Assembly: GCA_025765615.1 (NCBI GenBank)
Contig: JAIVFJ010000137.1
Span: 116,105-180,104 of the forward strand
DNA from: Zopfochytrium polystomum
Lineage: Eukaryota > Chytridiomycota > Chytridiomycetes > Chytridiales > Chytridiaceae
Direction of reading: 5' to 3'
Length of the DNA stretch: 64,000 nt
Numbering within the stretch: the first letter of the stretch is position 1; every line of letters begins with the position of its first letter. Made by a program: the position numbers and the translations under genes. The notes beneath the pieces were generated by a model. The model did not search any database. It had not been told where the DNA came from and saw only the letters and a program-made list of their open reading frames with translations. Shown here one piece after another: positions 1-9,379 of the stretch.

Positions 1-195
1 AACGGTGAAAGTTGCGGCGGCGGCGGCGGCGGCGGCGACCACAACGACCACGACCGTGACGATGAGGGAAATACGGGCGGCGGGACCAGCTGGATCCCGT
101 GCCCAACTGGGACCGTGTGGACTGCTTCTCGCCAACCGAGACACTTGTATGTGGATGCCCTCGTCGCCGCCACCACCACCACCCAATGCGTTCGC
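1..195 (+). other. Low-complexity edge, possible end of a gene entering from the left
   Basis: The window opens inside a GCG/ACG-rich run. One frame reads a Gly tract, then an Asp/His-rich stretch, then a moderately complex tail ending at a stop near base 198. Another frame gives Ala and Thr runs. The complex tail fits the last exon of a gene starting outside the window, but no domain is recognisable. From 262 to 310 the sequence is A-rich with AATAAA-like words, which would suit a 3' end. Confidence 0.2.
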
Positions 196-317
196 TAATT
201 GAAGATTGCTCCTTGCTCTCAAATCCCGCCAACTCTCAAATGCATCAGCGTTACAACGCTCGCGCCAAAAAAAAAAAAAAAAAATTAAAAAAAAATTAAA
301 AAATAAACCGTACAATA

Positions 318-560
318 CCAACAACGCCAGGTCGCATCGAAGTACATCGAGACGGTGTCTGGCGCGTCGCGGTCGTCGAATCAAGCAAGGAGCGCTTTGT
401 GGAAGAGTGAAAGGGCAACCCCGACTCGTTTATCGAAGCCGCCAAACGCCCCGTCCACGAGAAGCTCCTCAAGGGAAAGAGTGTATCGCAGCGCGTCGTG
501 CTGGGGCCGCCAGTGAAGCTGGCTAAGCGCTCGTTTTCCAGAACGAGCATTTTTTCGTTT
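318..560 (+). pseudogene. Degenerate exon, unidentified family, related to 6011-6252
   Basis: From 318 a CAG precedes a frame reading RIEVHRDGVWRVAVVESS, then a single in-frame TGA, then NPDSFIEAAKRPVHEKLLKG and onward to about base 540. Composition is gene-like: CpG-rich and codon-structured, unlike the following repeats. The first ~40 bases closely resemble those at 6011, where the frame reads HIKVHRDSLWR. This suggests two copies of one exon, the first broken by a stop. I do not recognise the family. Confidence 0.35.
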
Positions 561-779
561 TCGACCTGTGGCATTTCCCCCGACTTGTTCAGCTCGGATG
601 GCATCGCCTTTGAATCTTTAACTATAAAAATGGTCCCGATCACTCTCCAAAAGGACTGTTGCATTTCACAACCGCATCTGAACACTGCAGCCAATTTAAT
701 CATTGCTTTTTTGATGATTTCTAGAGTCTAGTTCCTGTGTTCTGCAGCGATATCCATTATGGAACAGTCTGCTCAGAGT

Positions 780-1015
780 GAGTGAGTGGGAGGAGTGATC
801 TGAGTTTTAAGTGGAACAGAAACCTGGTGTTAACAGTTTTCTTCCCCCTCTGCTCAAGCAGATAATGTAGAAGAGGTTTTTACCCTGTGCTGTCAATTAT
901 TCATAACAGAGTTTTTTTCGCTTTCTTTCCAAGTTGGGGAGAAGGACCACCCACAAACACACATCTCCACTTTATCCACCCCTTCCACTCACTCACTCAG
1001 AGTAGACTGTTTACA
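780..1015 (+). repeat. LTR family A, 3' two-thirds of a solo LTR
   Basis: Matches the last ~235 bp of the full-length LTR at 8716-9125: the 'aagtggaacagaaacc' block, the 'gcagataat' TATA-like region, the 'ttggggagaaggaccaccc' block, and the shared terminus ending in TTTACA. Flanks after the terminus differ among copies, as expected for separate insertions. No coding region accompanies it. Confidence 0.7.
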
Positions 1016-1354
1016 GGAGAGGCTCTCCTCATCTTGTGTGTGTCATAATTCTTCAACTGAACGCAGAGTTGCAGAGTTGCGGAGTTGCAGACTAGCACGG
1101 TGGCTGAGTTGCAGCAGAGTAGCAGACTGGCAGAGCAAAGAAAAGTCAGAGAGTGCACTCCAGGGGACCATGACTACGCTACTCTCTGACTTTTAGACTC
1201 TCAGACTCTGCAACTTGGTAACTCAACCCCACTGGCAACTCTGCAAATCTGCAGCTAGGCAACTCCGTGGCTTTGCAGCACACCAACTCTGCCACAACCC
1301 TGCAACTCGTTGTGGAAGCGCCAGCCGCTTCCTTTGTTGCAGCACATGCCTTAC

Positions 1355-1520
1355 TGTTAGGTGGAACTGACTGGTTAGCAGCAAGAGGCTCAAGACAGAC
1401 CTGAACCTATTGTTACCGTTCTCACAATGTGAGTGTTCCACCTGAGAGGCGACAGCAAGCCTGTTCCCAGGAGGATGACGGTTTAGGCTGATGTCAAATT
1501 GAAAGGGACAGTGTTGTGGA
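1355..1520 (+). repeat. LTR family A, 5' fragment
   Basis: Begins TGTTAGGTGGAACTGACTGG, the same start as the complete LTR at 8716, and keeps about 90 bases of similarity before diverging. It lies 340 bp after another family A fragment, so the two may be one element rearranged or interrupted by the insert at 1016-1354. That insert has short direct repeats of 'ttgcagagt' type but nothing else recognisable. Confidence 0.5.
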
Positions 1521-1746
1521 TGCATCGTGCCAGCACCTCGCCCAACAGCAACTCATAAAGGGCAAACAACTGTCCAGAACACTCTCTGTTGTCAGATACA
1601 GGCAACAACCGAACCCTGAATGCAAAGCTGAGTTCCATCATCTTTTCGCCAAAGGGACCCTTTCTAGTCCCATCCCCACATTTTTTTTTTTCTTGTTCCT
1701 TTCTAAGGACTTTGGTTGTGCCTTGTCATAAAACGTAGCAGGTTTT

Positions 1747-1818
1747 GGAGAATCGGAGTATCGATCCCTGTGCCTCTCACATGCTAAGCAAGCGCTCTAC
1801 AATTTGAGCTAATTCCCC
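1747..1818 (-). tRNA. tRNA-Ala(AGC), possibly a pseudogene
   Basis: The reverse strand folds as a 72-nt cloverleaf. The acceptor stem pairs 7/7 with one G-U, the D arm has GCTC..GAGC, and the anticodon stem is fully paired with G-U pairs around loop TTAGCAT (anticodon AGC). The T stem has one A-C mismatch, and the T loop reads ATCGATA instead of TTCGANN. The weakened T arm and the repeat-rich setting make a decayed copy possible. Confidence 0.6.
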
Positions 1819-2774
1819 ACTCCCATGAAATAAAGGTTACACAAGAAGGAAAAGTGCAGGAACAGGGAGGTAGATGATCAGGAGAGAAAAAAAAAACAAA
1901 CTGTAATGAATAAAAGGTGCATTAACTTCCTGTTTGTTTCCCCCCAAGCTGATTCTACTTTTTGCCACCTTAGAAAAAGTGCTGTTTTCATGAAAAAGTT
2001 GTGCTGACAGTTTGACTTACCATCTAGAAAATTGAAACTTCAGGCTGGTGAAGTTGTGCTGCATTGCTCTTTTCATCAAGAAAGAAGCCTAAAATGTTCT
2101 TACTTTACCGTACAAACGCAGCTGTCTTAGCTCACCTGGGAGAGCATAAGGCTGAAGAAGCCACCTGAAATCCACACTAGTCGGCTTGGCCATCTTGAGG
2201 CCCTGCTCAATCCTGGGAGACGGCAGCTGGCTTCAGCACTGCTGTGACCCATACGCCACACAGGAATGTCTTGATGACATGATGCAGCTGGCTCCTGTGC
2301 GCATGACATTTTAGAGAATGTGAAGGCATCCTTCAGCTTTGACAAATCCTAGAAGCCAAGGATTATCAATGAAAAGGGTTCTACTATGATTAGGATTTGC
2401 TGGAATGATGTAAACTATTGGGGGGAAGCGTCATTCATTTTTGCAAACATCCAAGCACAAGGGACACAGAGTTAGGGCACAGGTAACAACAGATGGAAGG
2501 CAGATGCTTAACAGTCACCTTGAGCCAAGTGGCTCCAACCAACCACTGTGCAAGCGTTCAGTCAGACTTGGAATGTGGGTTCCGCAGAAGGGGGAGTAGG
2601 TTCCAGGCAAACTGGTGTGTGAAAGGTGAACAGTGCTCATCAACTGCTGCCACGGTAGAATTGCTCCCAGCTGGAGCAAGGGATCTGCGTGTGTTATTTG
2701 AGCCTATTGCAAGCAGTAACAGCTGCATGTACATTAGCAAGGAGGAGTGTGCGATGCATCTGACACTGCACACA
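1819..2774. other. Repeat-derived AT-rich DNA without a supported gene
   Basis: No coding structure is convincing. At 2121-2163 (plus) the words TTAGCTC, GGGAGAGCA and CTGAAGA occur in the order and spacing of a tRNA-Phe D arm and anticodon loop, but the 3' half is missing, so this is a tRNA-derived fragment. The rest is CpG-poor and resembles the other repeat islands in composition. Confidence 0.4.
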
Positions 2775-3067
2775 TGTCAGGAACTTGGCAGGACAGGACA
2801 AGGCACACAAGGAACTGAGAGGAGTGATGATTGTATTGGAAACAATAATTCACTTGGGACAGGTCCCCCAATCCTCCTTTCATACCTTTTGAGAGTCTTC
2901 CTTGTCAAGACTCAAAGAAAGTTCCAGAAAGAGCAATTAGTAATACAATCATACCAATGATACCAATGACAACAAGACAAGTCAGGAAAGCAAAGAAGGT
3001 TCCAGAAGGTTCCATGAAGGAATGGTTCTAGAAGGTTCCAGAGGTTTCCAGAGGGTGATTCATAGCA
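2775..3067 (-). repeat. Solo LTR, family B (chromovirus-type)
   Basis: On the reverse strand it runs from TGCTATGAATCACC to CTGACA and aligns along its length with the plus-strand copy at 27894-28216. It shares the tandem 'ggttccagaagg' heat-shock-element-like motifs near its start. The family is tied to a chromodomain retrotransposon because the same start follows a purine-rich tract directly after the chromodomain frame at 8466. Confidence 0.7.
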
Positions 3068-4662
3068 TCAAGGACTGTCCCAAGGAAGCCCCTGAAGAAC
3101 ACAGATTTTGTCCACTCTCTATCACTATTCAGTTTTCCGCAGGAAGGGATACATGATGATCCGAGAACAGGCCAATGGAGGGAGTTGTGGATTCAAAAGT
3201 GATTTCATTAGAAAAATTTTCCTATGTCTGACTGTTCAGCCCAAAAATTCAAAGTTTACTGAATCAGAATGTATTGGGACCTTTGAGCATGTGCCTTTAC
3301 ACAAAAGACTGTGGTATTTGCACTTTCAGGGATGTCGATCGGCTTTCCATTGTGCACGTCTTCTGCAGAGCTTGAATTCAAGTTGGATCCTCAGACAAGG
3401 GGAAAGAAAGATGCTCATGACAAAGTTCCTGTGGCCTCAAAGTCTGCACCTTCCATTGGCAGTGCCAAGGGCACTCTCAGGAAACAGAAACCATGATTTG
3501 TCAAAGTACGGCCATAAGTGCCAGGGTCTTTTCTTTCTTTCTAATTTTGCCATCATATGCTGCAATGAGGGCAACAATCTCCCTGATGCAGCAGGCTTGA
3601 CCCAGTTTGGCGTGATTTTGCAACTATTTGACCCAGTTCAGTCCGTGGCAGACCCTATTCAGGAGGGAAAGGTACAGCCTGGAGGCCACCTTTCCTTTAT
3701 TTACCTACAGGCTACCGCCATTGGCCTGGGGGGTGGCAAAAGTTTGTCTCTTGCCTCAACCAAGAGCAACAAAATCTCTACAAACGCAAACAGCCTGAGT
3801 CAGTCATGAAGGATGTAACTGGATGTTGAACTGTGGACGCAGTTTTTGCAGCCTAATGTTTTGCTCCAAACGTTTGTACAAAGTTTGTTGCCCCTTGCCA
3901 AAAGATATTGGACAAAGTGTCGGAAGAAAAAAAAAAAGCAAGCAGCCCACCCAACCCACAGTCCCTCTGCATGAAATGCTGGTTTGTCAGACAGATTAAA
4001 AAAATCAGGGGGACAAAAACACAAAACCTTAACCTAACCTGTCTGAGCAGCCAGCTGTTCCTTTGTTGCGTTGTTGCATTATTGTTGCTATTAGAAGCAG
4101 CGAACTGCTTACAAAGCTGCTTTCTGCTTTAAGAAGGAGATGGTTTGGCTGACTGAATTGCGGTCCGGCAGCAGCTGAGTGGCTGCATGCATCATGGTGG
4201 CTTGACCAAGGTCAACTCCAGCCTACATTTCATTCACTTTTTCAACAAATGTCCAAACATTTTCTGGCAGCAAGTGCACATTGGTGTCATATTTGCGACA
4301 AGTCAAGTCGTGCGGTTTCATGGTGTAGTTGGTTATCACATCTGTCTCACACACAAGGGGTTGAATTGCAGCATCGTCAGTTCACTTTATTATATTTTAT
4401 TCATTTATTTAATTTTTTTTTTTTGGTCTGCGAGTCTCTGGTCTTCTCCCTTTTCTTGCTGCAAAAGTTTGAGTGTGGCAAAGTTTCACTGAAGAGATGA
4501 CAAGTCCAAGTCTGCCTGACAGCACAGATAAAAGGGGTGCCAGTGAGACATTTGGCACCCTGGGGCACAAACTAACAATGCTGTATTGACTTGAGCCAAC
4601 GGTCGGAAAGAAATGTCAGTGGTGGCGTGACAGAGACTCTCTGTTTTGAAGGAATTCTCGCC
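3068..4662. other. CpG-poor intergenic DNA, no gene seen
   Basis: Open frames here, such as the one across 3108-3809, have no recognisable domain and sit in CpG-depleted sequence like the neighbouring repeats. I see only A/T tracts (3919-3937, 4410-4430) and no paired structure of note. Confidence 0.4.
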
Positions 4663-4733
4663 GGGGATTTAGTCTAGTGGTATGATTTCTGCTTTGGGTG
4701 CAGGAGGTCCCGGGTTCGATCCCCGGAATCCCC
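4663..4733 (+). tRNA. tRNA-Pro(UGG)
   Basis: A 71-nt cloverleaf with a perfect acceptor stem (GGGGATT/AATCCCC). The D arm is TAGTCTAGTGGTATGATT, the anticodon stem TCTGC/GCAGG around loop TTTGGGT gives anticodon TGG, and the T arm is perfect (CCGGG TTCGATC CCCGG). A and B boxes match the Pol III consensus and no intron is present. It looks functional, unlike the other tRNA-like sequences in the repeats. No CCA is encoded, as in eukaryotes. Confidence 0.95.
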
Positions 4734-4879
4734 CAATTTCCCATGTCACAGACATGAAAGTTTCCATTGCATGATTGCCAGAGGGGTGTTTGTGGAGCCA
4801 GGGGACAATGGGGACCATAATGGAATCACAGGCATGCCAGCTCAACCTCTTGTTGTCAGAGTCAAACAGCTGTGTGGGC

Positions 4880-5960
4880 AGGCACCTCCAGGGTGCTTGC
4901 ACAGGCACAGCGTCTTGCTATACCCAGAGTTGCTTCAGGATAAGGCTTGGTGGTTTGCTTAACCAGAGTTCTGAATTCCATTGTTGTGCCCTGAAATATT
5001 CAAGTTAAAGCAAAGCCATGAAACTTTCAAGCAAAATATGCCACTGGGTGAGATTTTACATTGTTTTAAGCACCGTGCCCGCCCTAAACCGGTCAGATAA
5101 AGCACCAGTTTGGTCAATCCGCTGAGCCTTACTTCAGGATGGACCAGGAGCCAGCTGCCACTCATCAGCAATCTGCAGGTATGGGTAAGGCGCTGAGGGT
5201 GGCGGCAGAGGGAGTTCAAGTGTCCAAGCAGCTGCACAACAAAGCTGTTATTTGGTTGTACAATGAGGCTGCTATTGAGAGGTGAAACATACCAGGAAGT
5301 TTGTGTCTGTACCACGTTCAGGCTTGTGCACACACAGGTAAGGTTTCAGACTGTTGAGGAATTCTCGAGATACGACCCAAAACCTGGCCTAGGTAAAGTC
5401 TGGTTTTTCCTATTTTTGTCCCATTACTGTCCCACAACCAGCCAGGACTATTAAAAAAAAAAATCTAAAAAAAAGTCCTGGAAAGGCCTTCATTTTTTTT
5501 TTCTTTTTCCTTTTTTTCTATCAATATTTGGTCGGGCTTGGTCCTGTCCTGCTATGAACTGGTGCGGAACCAATTTTTTGAGAAATCCCAACACACTGGC
5601 CAGGGAGATCAACCTCAAAAGACAAAGAACAATAAGATGGCCCTGAGAGAGAGCTTTATTGAGGAAAGTAAGGTAGAACATAGACAAAGAGAAAGGGATA
5701 AGGGAATGGGTGGCAGTGTTTATAGCAGTCAAGGAGAAAAAGTAAAGACAAGAAGAAAGAAAGAAAGACAGGAAGAAGATGAAACAACACAAAAGAATTG
5801 AAAAAAGGAGAAAGGAAAGGAAGGAACAATTTGTAAGGCTACAGCCAATGGCAAAAGGGAGCAACATCAACCAAAGCAACAAAAAGAGGATAAGTAGGAA
5901 AAACAAAGGGGTGTGTCCTCTACGCTGTGGCCCAGTCAGCATAAACAAATGATAACCCTC
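4880..5960 (+). repeat. Dispersed repeat family E, copy 1
   Basis: Roughly 1.1 kb that recurs inverted at 38220-39390. Shared blocks include 'ggtgaaacataccaggaagtttgtgt' with its neighbours, the segment around 5030-5230 (39000-39190 in the other copy), and a purine-rich tail at 5636-5880. Internal indels separate the copies. No coding capacity is evident. The class is unknown; it may be a non-autonomous retroelement or old DNA transposon. Confidence 0.6.
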
Positions 5961-6010
5961 GCCCCCTCAACAACAACGAAAAAGAAAAATAAACACGCTA
6001 TTTACCTTAT

Positions 6011-6252
6011 ACAGGTCTCATCAAAGCACATCAAAGTACATCGAGACAGTCTCTGGCGCGCCTTTTATGGGCGCGTCAAACTCCCACCCTCGCGGGAAAA
6101 CGTCCAAATTGACAGTGTGGATCGGCCGACTCCTCGTGTGCCGGTGCGCCTGTCACCGCGACAAGGGCGAGATTGTGACCGTCGCGCACAAGGACGGGTG
6201 GGTTTCAGAAGGCAGCCTCGTTTCCCACGGGCTGCGTTTTGCCGACTGGTGG
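6011..6252 (+). pseudogene. Degenerate exon related to 318-560
   Basis: Preceded by a pyrimidine-poor TTATACAG. The first ~45 bases match the fragment at 318. The frame beginning HIKVHRDSLWR then appears to shift, because a second frame (KLTVWIGRLLVC to GLRFADWW, about 6090-6245) carries the more protein-like reading. CpG-rich composition contrasts with the repeat just upstream. A T-rich tract follows at 6260-6282. Product unknown. Confidence 0.3.
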
Positions 6253-6489
6253 GCTAGTGTTGTTTTTTTTTTTTTTTTTTGGTTTTGCTGTTCTTTCGCA
6301 CCAGCACAATAATTGCTCCTGCAACGAAGAGCGACCACCTGCCTTGTCATTTTTTTGCGTGTTCTTTCTTCAGATTTGCATCTTTTTTTCGCTAAAGGCT
6401 TCAAAGAAAAAGCCCACAAAAAAACAATTTTGGTACAGAAACCGAGACAACGCACAAAACCGAGCCCCCCACAATTATGTCTCTTTACT

Positions 6490-6790
6490 TCAGCGCCGGG
6501 TGACGCGGACCGTCAGGTACCCGTTCGGGGTCAGGTCGAGGAAGCTAGCCTTGAGCGTCAGCTCGCGCGTGTCCTGCACGCCGACGGGGAGTCCGCCAAA
6601 GTCGAACTCGGCGTACCCGATGCCGTCCGTGTCGAGCACGTCTTTGTCCAGCACGTGGAAGTGGATCTTGTGGTGGTGGTCGTAGTTGCTGCAGTTGTTC
6701 GTTGGTTGTTGGTTTTTTTGGGGTTTGGGTTTTTGAAGAATAGTGGTTGGCCGTCAGCAATGTTAGAGAGTGCGAGAGAGTGCGAGAGAG

Positions 6791-6852
<62 letters not shown>

Positions 6853-7443
6853 CGGATAGGGCGATCATCGTGGTCGCGCGCATTGCCACACACACACACA
6901 AACACACGCGCGCATATGGGCGGGACGCCTTCACGCACACGCGCAACTCACAAGGTGAAGGTCTGGTTCCACGCCGGGTTGGCGGCCTGGATAGTGGAGG
7001 TCTTTTGCTTGTAGTTCTTGTCGTCAAGCCAGAGCTCGACGAACGCGTCGTTGTTGGCTGGTGTGGAAGTGAGCGAGCGAGGGAAAGAGTAAGGAAGGGA
7101 TCGTGTGTGTGCGTCAGTACGGTTCGCTTGAAGGGGCTCATGAAATCGCGCGAACATGCGTGCACGCATGGTTCGCTGCGAAGGTAGGGAGGGAGGGGAT
7201 GATGGGTGGGCGGTGTGTGTGTGTCCTCCCCGCCCACACACACGCAGTTCGGGGGTGGGTGGGTATCGGAGGCACTGTTTTCCTCAGAGCAACAGCCAGA
7301 CGCTCGCTGAATGCAAACGCACGCATCCTGGTCGCCTCCGGAGGGAGGAAGCAAGACGCGACTTGGGTTGCGGGTACTCAACTGAAGGTGTCCTTGCGGT
7401 TCAAGTTGCGAGCCGACACGACCTGGATTTCGACGATGCCCAT
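6490..7443 (-). CDS. Small single C2-domain protein, three exons
   Basis: Exons on the minus strand are 7443-7383, 7057-6952 and 6688-6490, joining in frame to 121 residues. The start ATG (7443-7441) opens MGIVEIQVVSARNLNRKD, a classic C2 first strand. Exon 2 gives NNDAFVELWLDD and NPAWNQTFTF, the C2 Ca-binding loop 1 region and the 'NPxWNxxF' motif. Exon 3 gives VLDKDVLDTDGIGYAEF, which carries the loop 3 aspartates. Donors are GTTGAG and GTGAGT; acceptors are CACCAG and CTGCAG. C2 domains bind Ca2+ and phospholipid at membranes. The protein is little more than one C2 domain, as in small fungal and protist C2 proteins. Intron 2 contains a (GA)n microsatellite, and another lies upstream at ~7574-7624. 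Confidence 0.85.
6793..6849. repeat. (GA)n microsatellite in C2 intron 2
   Basis: About 28 GA dinucleotides. On the coding strand this is a (CT)n polypyrimidine run inside intron 2, upstream of the CTGCAG acceptor at 6694-6689. Confidence 0.95.
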
Positions 7444-7570
7444 GACGGTTGTTGTGTGTGACTGTGTGTGTGGTTTGATGGTGTGTGGGTTTCTTTGCCC
7501 CTTCTTCCCTTTATACGGTTTTTTAGTCCCTGTGGGGGGGTGTGTGGCGGCTCTTGCTGTTTGTTGTCTC

Positions 7571-7573
<3 letters not shown>

Positions 7574-7624
<51 letters not shown>
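7574..7624. repeat. (CT)n microsatellite upstream of the C2 gene
   Basis: About 25 CT dinucleotides, 130 bp before the start codon of the C2 gene, followed by imperfect CT-rich DNA to 7675. It probably lies in the promoter or 5' UTR. Similar GA/CT tracts lie close to the HET gene (45726-45831) and the secreted-protein gene (55767-55822). Confidence 0.9.
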
Positions 7625-7631
<7 letters not shown>

Positions 7632-8038
7632 CCTTTCTCTCTCCCTCAACGTCTCGTGCTCTCTTTCTCTCCGTCTCGCAAAAAAAAAAATCTGAAACCC
7701 CCAACCAAAACAAACATGAATAAAACTGAGCAAAATCTGAAAAATGCATCCCACACGTTCCTTATCGCAGTCATGTGACTCGAATAGAAGGGAAAATCGA
7801 TCAACAACACCGCCACCAAAAGAAAAAAAAAAGAAAAAGAAAAAAAAACAGCACAAATTCAACAAACAAATACGATTGGAATCTCGTATCCCTTTCCGGT
7901 CCACCTTTGTCCTTGTTCACCCAGCCCCGCAAATTGCAACGGCGCCCTCCCAACAAAACAAAACGACCTGAACAGCAAGTTCCAAAAACAGTGGGCCCCG
8001 TCACAACAACAATTGATTTGCCCTTTGACCTTTGAATC

Positions 8039-8290
8039 TATTAGGTGGAACTGACTGGTTAACAGCAAGAGGCACAAGACGGACCCGAACCTATTGAGAC
8101 TGTCAGTTATCATTCTCATGATGCCCATGGGAGAGCGAGCCACCACCAATGCAGACCTGGGCACTGGCTTGCGCTGTTGACAAATACTCTGAGTACTAAG
8201 TAGAACAGAAACCCAGTGTTAACAGTTTTCCTCCTCCTCTGCTCAAGCAGATAATATAGGAGAGGTTTTTACCCTGTGCTGGTTAGTGTT
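8039..8290 (+). repeat. LTR family A, 5' part
   Basis: Aligns with the first ~245 bp of the LTR at 8716-9125, from 'ttaggtggaactgactggtt' through the 'gcagataatataggagaggtttttaccctgtgct' region, then diverges. It ends near a family B sequence, so it was probably truncated by a later insertion or recombination. Confidence 0.65.
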
Positions 8291-8404
8291 GCTTCGAATA
8301 GTTTGTGTTGTTGGATCCAGCTGGTGCTGCACAGTATGCACTGTGCAGCCTGGGCTCCATTGGGAAGAGTCCAATTACAAACTATAAAATATGTGTGATC
8401 TGTC

Positions 8405-8465
8405 GTTACACCATGAAGGAATGTTCTAGAAGGTTCCAGAGGTTTCCAGAGGGTGATTCATAACA
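8405..8465 (-). repeat. LTR family B, start of a 3' LTR
   Basis: On the minus strand the purine tract AAAAGGGGGAGATGA directly follows the end of the chromodomain frame and is succeeded by TGTTATGAATCACC, the family B LTR start. This is the expected order of polypurine tract and 3' LTR. Only ~60 bp of LTR remain before unrelated sequence. Confidence 0.65.
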
Positions 8466-8715
8466 TCATCTCCCCCTTTTAGGCCTCTTCTGCAACTTGG
8501 TGGGGTACCTGGTCTTGAACTTGAGCAGAAGGTCTTGGCAGTGAGTGAGGTTTGACTCAGGTTCCCAGGTGTTGTCAGCATCTGAGTAACCTTTCCACTT
8601 GACAAGGAACTTGAGTGTCCTTCCAAACCACTTGGCATCCAAGATTTGTTCAACCTCAAATTCCTCTTCACCTTCTACCTCAACTGGAGGAGGAGGAGGA
8701 ACAACTCTGCCTGGT
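8466..8715 (-). pseudogene. Ty3/Gypsy chromovirus integrase C-terminus (chromodomain)
   Basis: The minus strand encodes EVEQILDAKWFGRTLKFLVK, then WKGY, then NTWEPESNLTHC and a basic end. This is a complete chromodomain with the aromatic-cage region and the WEP motif typical of chromovirus integrase tails, which steer integration to modified chromatin. The upstream integrase, RNase H and reverse transcriptase are missing because a family A LTR abuts at 8716. It is a truncated remnant whose own polypurine tract and LTR start follow. Confidence 0.8.
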
Positions 8716-9125
8716 GTTAGGTGTGACTGGTTAGCAGCAAGAGGCACAAGATGGACCGAACCTATTGTGACTGTCAGTTATTGTTCTCACGATGCCCATG
8801 GGAGAGCGAGCCACTGCCAATGCAGACCTGGGCACTGGCTTGAGCTGATGACAAATACTCTGAGTATTAAGTGGAACAGAAACCCCGTGTCAACAGGTTT
8901 CCTCCTCCTCTGCTCAAGCAGATAATATAGGAGAGGTTTTTACCCTGTGCTGGTCACGCTTGCCTAGCAACTATTACAGTGTGTATATCATCATCATGTA
9001 TCAATAATTCATAACAGAGTTTTTTTTTTCCTTTCTCTCCAAGTTGGGGAGAAGGACCACCCACAAACACACATCTCTACTTCATTCACTCCTTCCACTC
9101 ACTCACTCAGAGTAGACTGTTTACA
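8716..9125 (+). repeat. Full-length solo LTR, family A (~410 bp)
   Basis: Runs from TGTTAGGTGTGACTGG to GACTGTTTACA, with TG..CA ends. It contains a TATA-like GATAATATAGGAG at ~8922 and a pyrimidine-rich 3' part. Four other copies or fragments occur here (780, 1355, 8039, and 35985 inverted). No matching 5-bp target duplication is visible (cctgg before, catca after), so the locus may have recombined. No internal domain is attached. Confidence 0.75.
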
Positions 9126-9379
9126 CATCAGCGTGGCTGCTATCTGGCTGCATCAACCACAGATTCTAGCTCCAAAAAACACTCTCTACCACCTCCAACA
9201 AACAGAATCAGCATAGCTCAACTTTAGAAACCATTTCGTTTGGGAGGCCCAAAATTTTCGACGCCCTCTCCCAGCCGACCCTGTCATTCAATCCAGGCTT
9301 GCTATAGTGCATTTGAAAGCCGTGAATTTCCTCTTTCCAACAAGTTATCACAGAGCTCTCTACATTGTCTCTACGGAAT
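9126..9379. other. Junction between LTR and repeat C, nothing recognised
   Basis: Pyrimidine-rich spacer without coding structure. Similarity to the inverted partner copy near 16.2 kb becomes readable only from about 9380. Confidence 0.3.

Noticed and set aside
2493..2960. 155-residue plus-strand frame
   Set aside because: It overlaps the family B LTR and CpG-poor repeat DNA; no domain and no start context.
3108..3809. 233-residue plus-strand frame
   Set aside because: Lies in repeat-type sequence, starts without ATG and shows no recognisable motif.
6545..7749. Long open frames on both strands across the C2 gene reading Ser-Leu, Arg-Glu or Thr-His runs
   Set aside because: They are translations of the (GA)n, (CT)n and (CA)n tracts; the spliced C2 frame explains the real coding DNA.
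8716..9125. Target-site duplication flanking the full-length LTR
   Set aside because: The 5 bases on each side (cctgg, catca) do not match.
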